From positions 1-64,000 of the forward strand of contig JBGALE010000011.1 in the NCBI GenBank assembly GCA_044223995.1: a DNA stretch of 64,000 nt. The letters are read 5' to 3'. Numbering within the stretch: the first letter of the stretch is position 1; each line of letters opens with the position of its first letter. The notes beneath the pieces are model-generated. The model did not search any database and had not been told where the DNA came from. It saw only the letters and a list, made by a program, of their open reading frames with translations. Positions 59,810-64,000 of this stretch are shown in pieces. The position numbers were made by a program, and so were the translations under genes. Source of the DNA: JACMLD01 sp044223995. Its GTDB lineage: Bacteria; Bacteroidota; Bacteroidia; Chitinophagales; Chitinophagaceae.

Positions 59810-61162
59810 TTAGAATCCTACTACTGCTTCAATTACATATCCTTTAAATTGTCCACCATTGCGGTAGTCTGATGCCGGGAAATCTTTGTATTTCTGATTT
59901 ACAATTTCTCCTTTGAGTAATACATTTTTTGTCAGGAACCAACCTGCACCGGCAGCAAACCTGTTTACAGTAACATCATTAGTAAATCCAGCGAGTCTTG
60001 CTTTTACAGAATTGTAACGCAACCCGAGGAACACTTTTTCTTCTTTACCAATCCTGTACAATCCTTCGATGGCATACTGGTTTGCTTTGCGGTTGTCAGT
60101 TTCTGTTTTTGTTCTTCCCTTTGCACTTTCATAAGTACCAAATGCCTCGAAGCCCGCCACTTTAATAAATCCATTGAGCATAAATGCATCAACTTTTTTA
60201 CTGAAACCAGGGTTGAAACGACCAGAAAAAGCCACTGCGGTAGAAGCTGGAAGTGCAGAACCATAAGGAACTTTTTCCATTACATTCTGATAGTTAGAAC
60301 CAGTGCGGTCGCCACCATACAAGGTAAGTCCGCTACCTGCATTACTGCCATTGTGATAGAAACTACCAGTGAACCGAATGCGGACATTATCGGCAACTTT
60401 TTTATCATAACCTCCCTTCAGGTAAATAGACGGAGATCTTTTGATATTGTCATCCTGTGTAGTTTTATAAGTAGAGTCAACATTTCCTTTTATCATACCG
60501 CTGGTCATACCCACCATTCCCAGCCAGCCATTACTTTGCAGGTAAATTTCACCTCCAATTTCTGTTGCAAAAGCGTCCATGATATTTCCTTCCATGAATG
60601 GGCTTTGTAATGTTTGCCCGCCATCAGGTCTGCGGAAATGTTCGTCACCGTAGTTGATTTCCATGTGGCCGATTTTGATAGTAGCTACTTTCATAATATC
60701 GTCCCATACTTTTCCTTTGAAGGGCAGTTTATCAAATTGGATATAACCACCTTTTACCCAGGATTCATTGTGGTGACGTGCAGAAAGGTAAGTTGTAACG
60801 TTCAGGCGGATACCGTCTGCCAGTTGCACATCCATAAACAGGTTGGCCTGTGCGGTCATAAATCCTGATTGTAAAGGATACAGTTTGTTGGTACTGGTAT
60901 AGCCGGTAGCGGTATTGGAATGTTTGAGGTTTTGAAATTGTTGTGTAAACCCTGCCCCAAAGCGAACCCTCAATCCATCGAATTTAATGGGATCGGCGTC
61001 TTTGGTTGTTTCAAAAATATTGATACCGGTTTGATCGTATGGCCTCCAGTAGGAAGGTCTCATGTAAGAAATTTTCTCTTCCTGTGCTTTGCCAATAAAA
61101 GGCATAGCCAACAGGATTGCAAATAGCATTTTGCTTAAACGGCTTATTAAATTATGTTTCAT
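59810..61162 (-). CDS. Outer-membrane beta-barrel (porin-like)
   Basis: A 450-residue barrel protein: signal 1-26 (ending GKAQ), then alternating amphipathic beta-strands and short turns to a C-terminal aromatic residue (AVVGF), as expected for BAM substrates. No TonB box or plug is visible, so it is a passive channel. Segments such as FRRPDGGQTLQSPFMEGNI are seen in phosphate- or nutrient-selective porins of this phylum. It starts 32 bases after a YceI gene. Confidence 0.82.
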   Translation of the reverse strand: MKHNLISRLSKMLFAILLAMPFIGKAQEEKISYMRPSYWRPYDQTGINIFETTKDADPIKFDGLRVRFGAGFTQQFQNLKHSNTATGYTSTNKLYPLQSGFMTAQANLFMDVQLADGIRLNVTTYLSARHHNESWVKGGYIQFDKLPFKGKVWDDIMKVATIKIGHMEINYGDEHFRRPDGGQTLQSPFMEGNIMDAFATEIGGEIYLQSNGWLGMVGMTSGMIKGNVDSTYKTTQDDNIKRSPSIYLKGGYDKKVADNVRIRFTGSFYHNGSNAGSGLTLYGGDRTGSNYQNVMEKVPYGSALPASTAVAFSGRFNPGFSKKVDAFMLNGFIKVAGFEAFGTYESAKGRTKTETDNRKANQYAIEGLYRIGKEEKVFLGLRYNSVKARLAGFTNDVTVNRFAAGAGWFLTKNVLLKGEIVNQKYKDFPASDYRNGGQFKGYVIEAVVGF

Positions 61163-61194
61163 GATTGTTGGTTTTAAAAATTTATGAATGAGTT

Positions 61195-61806
61195 TTATTG
61201 TGCCTTTAATACGAAACTAAATTTTACAGTAATGGCGTTGCCGGTTTTAATGGTACCGAACATAATGCTGGGGGGTGTTACATTATAATCTGTCATTTTT
61301 AACGGGTAAGAACCGGCGCAGGTAATGCTTTTGTCAGCAGGGTTGAATGCGCATGCACCGGAAATATCCACGTCCTTTGTCACCCCGGAAATGGTCAGCT
61401 TTCCTTTGGTCTTTAATATATAATTATTACCACCTGATGGCTGTACGGTGCAGGAACTGATGGTGAAACTGATATTAGGATATTTATCAGTGCTCATGGC
61501 TTTATAAGTGTTTTTGTCCATTGCCTTGTGTTCGCTTTTCAAACTCTCCGCTGCCATAGCAAACCCTAAGAAGCTAACACCAGCCAATCCGCCATTCGCA
61601 TTGAAGGAAAAGGTGGCAGCGCAGTTGCCTTTGTCAGAATTCATTTCCCAGTCGTGAATATTGGAAGTTCCCTCAATAGTTATTTTTACACCACCGGCAG
61701 ATTGGTATTTCACCTGCGCGGTGGCAGCAGATGATACCAGCAGGTTACCAACCACCATCATCAGCAGGGCTGCCTGGCTCATTTTATTTTTTATTCTGTG
61801 TAACAT
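61195..61806 (-). CDS. YceI family protein
   Basis: A 203-residue exported lipocalin-like protein: signal 1-30 (ending ATAQ), then the YceI signature VKITIEGTSNIHDWEM, ISFTISSCTVQPS, LKTKGKLTISGVTKDVDI and GTIKTGNAITVKFSF. YceI proteins bind isoprenoid quinones or similar lipids. It is the first gene of the YceI-porin-YceI unit. Confidence 0.9.
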   Translation of the reverse strand: MLHRIKNKMSQAALLMMVVGNLLVSSAATAQVKYQSAGGVKITIEGTSNIHDWEMNSDKGNCAATFSFNANGGLAGVSFLGFAMAAESLKSEHKAMDKNTYKAMSTDKYPNISFTISSCTVQPSGGNNYILKTKGKLTISGVTKDVDISGACAFNPADKSITCAGSYPLKMTDYNVTPPSIMFGTIKTGNAITVKFSFVLKAQ

Positions 61807-62238
61807 TTTGTTTGGTTTAAGATGATGTCAAAACTTTATTTCTAAATCCACAGCAAAACTATTTGCGGGTCGTTTTTGATTTCATGACCAAACATAATTG
61901 CAGTGATGATTATCATCAGTAATAAACATGACCTGTATTATCATTTCGCTGGTCCGTTTGCTGCAAAAGCGCATATACCTTACTGTATGTTATCATAGTA
62001 AAGAAGCCGGGATGACAAAATGCCCTGCCTTTTGCATTGAATTACAGGCCGTTCAAAGAGCAGCATGGCGACGTTATATTGGCTGCCCGGCGGGCTGTTG
62101 TACATCTATGATCGAATTCATCGAAACGCATGATGAATATCAGTGATTTCAAATACGGCGGAAATGATCTTTGCGGAGGGGAATTGTTTACCTGTTCCCC
62201 AATGGTTTCTTAAACTACTCACACATAAATCTTCCGTT
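61807..62238. other. 432-base divergent region upstream of YceI and ppdK
   Basis: Holds the minus-strand promoter and palindrome listed separately and a leader for ppdK. GATCTTTG at 62166-62173 resembles the TAnnTTTG -7 element with one mismatch and would give a 60-base leader. A 72-codon frame at 61928-62146 is not supported. Confidence 0.45.
61854..61918 (-). promoter_or_regulatory. Promoter and Crp/Fnr-like palindrome of the YceI-porin operon
   Basis: On the minus strand TAGTTTTG (61861-61854) matches the -7 element. TGATGATTATCATCA (61904-61918) is a perfect palindrome with TGAT/ATCA ends like Crp/Fnr sites. Its centre is about 65 bases upstream of the expected start site, the classic position for an activator. 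Confidence 0.4.
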
Positions 62239-64000
62239 ATGTCTACACAGGAACTGCTGTTGGGAACAACGAAGAAAGTCCCGCCAATTAACAGCGAAAC
62301 GAAAAAAATCAAATATGTCTACAAGTTCGGTGGCATTCAAACCGAAGGCAATGCAGGCATGAAAAATCTATTGGGTGGCAAGGGCGCAAACCTTGCCGAA
62401 ATGTGTTTACTGGATATTCCGGTACCCACCGGTTTTACCATAACCACAGAAGCATGTACACTGTACACGCAGAAAGGTCGTGAATACGTACTCAATATTA
62501 TTAAAGAAGAAGTAAGGGAAAGTGTGGCCCATATTGAAAAAACGATGGGCAAAAAATTTGCTGACCCAAAAGATCCATTACTGCTCTCCGTTAGATCCGG
62601 CGCAAGGGCTTCCATGCCGGGCATGATGGATACTATTTTAAACCTTGGGTTAAATGACGATGTGGTAACAGGGCTTGCAAAAAAATCCGGCGAGGAAAGA
62701 TTTGCATGGGACTCTTACCGCAGGTTTGTTCAAATGTACGGCGATGTAGTACTGGGATTAAAACCAGAATCAAAAGAAGATGAAGATCCCTTTGAAGTAA
62801 TCATCGAAGCCGTAAAAAAAGAAAGAGGCGTTACACTGGATACACAACTGGAGGCCTCCGATTTGAAAGAACTGGTTCGCCGCTTTAAAGCTGAGATTTT
62901 TGCACGCAAGGGAAAAGATTTCCCAACGGATCCATGGCAACAACTTTGGGGCGCTATTGTAGCTGTATTTGAAAGCTGGAATAATGACCGTGCAAAAGTG
63001 TACCGCGCATTGCATGAAATACCTGAAAGCTGGGGTACTGCAGTAAACGTACAGGCAATGGTGTATGGCAACCTGAGCAGTGGCAGCGCCACCGGGGTTG
63101 CATTTACACGCGATGCCGGAACCGGTGAAGATCTTTTCAATGGAGAATTTTTAATGAACGCACAGGGTGAAGATGTGGTAGCCGGCATCAGGACACCTCA
63201 GCAGGTAACACTGGTTGGTTCAAAACGCTGGGCTGAACTGGCACGTATCAGTGAAGAAGAAAGAAAGGCAAAGTACCCTTCCCTGGAAGAAATCATGCCT
63301 GAAGTATTTAATGAACTGATTACCGCCGAAACAACACTCGAAAACCATTACCGCGATATGCAGGACGTAGAATTTACCATCCAGGAAGGAAAACTTTGGA
63401 TGCTGCAGACCCGTAATGGCAAACGCACAGGGGCAGCGATGGTTAAAATTGCAATGGACATGATTCGCCAGGGTATGATAGACGAAAGAACAGCATTGCT
63501 TCGCATTGATCCATCCAGGCTAGACGAATTACTCCATCCCATATTCGATGGCAATGCATTGAAGAATGGAAAGATCATTGCGCGCGGTTTACCTGCGTCA
63601 CCAGGGGCTGCAACCGGCCAGGTTGTATTCTTTGCTGATGAAGCAGAAGAATGGGTAAAGAAAGGAAAAGACGTAATTCTCGTCAGGCTTGAAACTTCTC
63701 CAGAAGATTTGCGCGGTATGAGCGTAGCAAAAGGCATTCTTACCGCAAGAGGTGGTATGACATCTCACGCCGCTGTGGTAGCGCGCGGTATGGGTAAATG
63801 TTGCATTTCTGGCGCCGGCGCCATCCATGTGGATTATAAAAACCGCAATATGCATATTGACGGCGTTACTTATAAGGAAGGCGAATGGATTTCTTTGAAT
63901 GGTACCACCGGTGAAGTATACCTGGGTAAAATAAATACAAAGGAAGCAGAACTGAGCGGCGACTTTGGTGAACTGATGACATTGGCAGATAAATACATCC
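62239..64000 (+). CDS. ppdK: Pyruvate, phosphate dikinase (N-terminal part, cut by the window edge)
   Basis: Interconverts pyruvate + ATP + Pi with PEP + AMP + PPi in central metabolism. The frame is open from ATG 62239 to the end, 587 codons of a usual 870-900. The ATP-grasp domain (about 30-400) has FGGIQTEGNAGMKNLLGGKG and SVRSGARASMPGMMDT. The swivelling phosphohistidine domain has His510 in GGMTSHAAVVARGMG. The C-terminal PEP-binding barrel lies outside the window. Confidence 0.96.
   Translation, partial: MSTQELLLGTTKKVPPINSETKKIKYVYKFGGIQTEGNAGMKNLLGGKGANLAEMCLLDIPVPTGFTITTEACTLYTQKGREYVLNIIKEEVRESVAHIEKTMGKKFADPKDPLLLSVRSGARASMPGMMDTILNLGLNDDVVTGLAKKSGEERFAWDSYRRFVQMYGDVVLGLKPESKEDEDPFEVIIEAVKKERGVTLDTQLEASDLKELVRRFKAEIFARKGKDFPTDPWQQLWGAIVAVFESWNNDRAKVYRALHEIPESWGTAVNVQAMVYGNLSSGSATGVAFTRDAGTGEDLFNGEFLMNAQGEDVVAGIRTPQQVTLVGSKRWAELARISEEERKAKYPSLEEIMPEVFNELITAETTLENHYRDMQDVEFTIQEGKLWMLQTRNGKRTGAAMVKIAMDMIRQGMIDERTALLRIDPSRLDELLHPIFDGNALKNGKIIARGLPASPGAATGQVVFFADEAEEWVKKGKDVILVRLETSPEDLRGMSVAKGILTARGGMTSHAAVVARGMGKCCISGAGAIHVDYKNRNMHIDGVTYKEGEWISLNGTTGEVYLGKINTKEAELSGDFGELMTLADKYI

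Noticed and set aside
61928..62146. 72-codon Cys-rich open frame upstream of ppdK
   Set aside because: No domain, poor start context, and it covers the promoter region of ppdK.
62730..63188. Ser-rich open frame opposite ppdK
   Set aside because: It is antisense to the conserved ATP-grasp domain and has no independent support.

Overview
The window looks like chromosomal DNA of a Bacteroidota bacterium, most likely a Chitinophagaceae-type member. This rests on moderate GC content, many SPII lipoproteins and Tat-signal enzymes, TAnnTTTG-like -7 promoter boxes, and families typical of that phylum (DUF1080, ThuA-like, GMC/gluconate-dehydrogenase subunit 3, a tricorn-like S41 protease, YkuD_2). 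No rRNA, tRNA, CRISPR array or complete insertion sequence was found. The taxonomic call is inference from gene content.

Layout. 0-7 kb: a TIG-domain lipoprotein, a GH29 alpha-L-fucosidase and a tricorn-type protease. 7-10.4 kb: an AT-richer accessory patch with an RloA/RloB-type ATPase-nuclease pair, three tandem small Xre regulators (the middle one has no ordinary start codon) and a SymE-like protein. 10.4-25 kb: mostly housekeeping and envelope genes, including an amidohydrolase, a MATE exporter with a long leader, an L,D-transpeptidase-like protein, rpoN, a DegT aminotransferase, a GHL10 hydrolase, MarR, a radical SAM protein, a GH25 lysozyme and a prohibitin-like protein.

25.3-46.5 kb: the centrepiece, a sugar-oxidation island. 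On the minus strand an MFS importer and a TIM-barrel isomerase are followed by six tandem GMC flavoprotein dehydrogenases and one Tat-signal lipoprotein small subunit. Divergently, on the plus strand, come a Gfo/Idh/MocA dehydrogenase, a TIM-barrel isomerase, a c-type cytochrome lipoprotein, a DUF1080 protein and a ThuA-like protein. Convergent to these is a second trio of isomerase, Gfo/Idh/MocA and DUF1080. By analogy with Caulobacter lacABC, rhizobial thuAB and the Bacteroides 3-keto-glycoside genes, I infer a periplasmic pathway: FAD dehydrogenases oxidise glycosides at C3, electrons pass through a probable 3Fe-4S cluster to cytochrome c, DUF1080 proteins cleave the 3-keto-glycoside, and isomerases and Gfo/Idh enzymes process the keto sugars. 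All six GMC proteins carry a CX5CX3C motif. One of them, next to the small subunit, has lost the conserved catalytic Asn. Palindromic repeats lie between several GMC genes, and a REP-type transposase relative with a Tyr-to-Phe change lies at 47.8 kb.

46.7-64 kb: an acyltransferase, Spx/ArsC-like, M23 peptidase, DUF2891, UvrD/PcrA helicase, a small coiled-coil protein, an unrecorded 52-residue basic protein, a cupredoxin lipoprotein, a transglutaminase-like protein, an OYE-type reductase, CvfB, a YceI-porin-YceI operon with an upstream palindrome, and the first two thirds of pyruvate phosphate dikinase, which runs off the window end.
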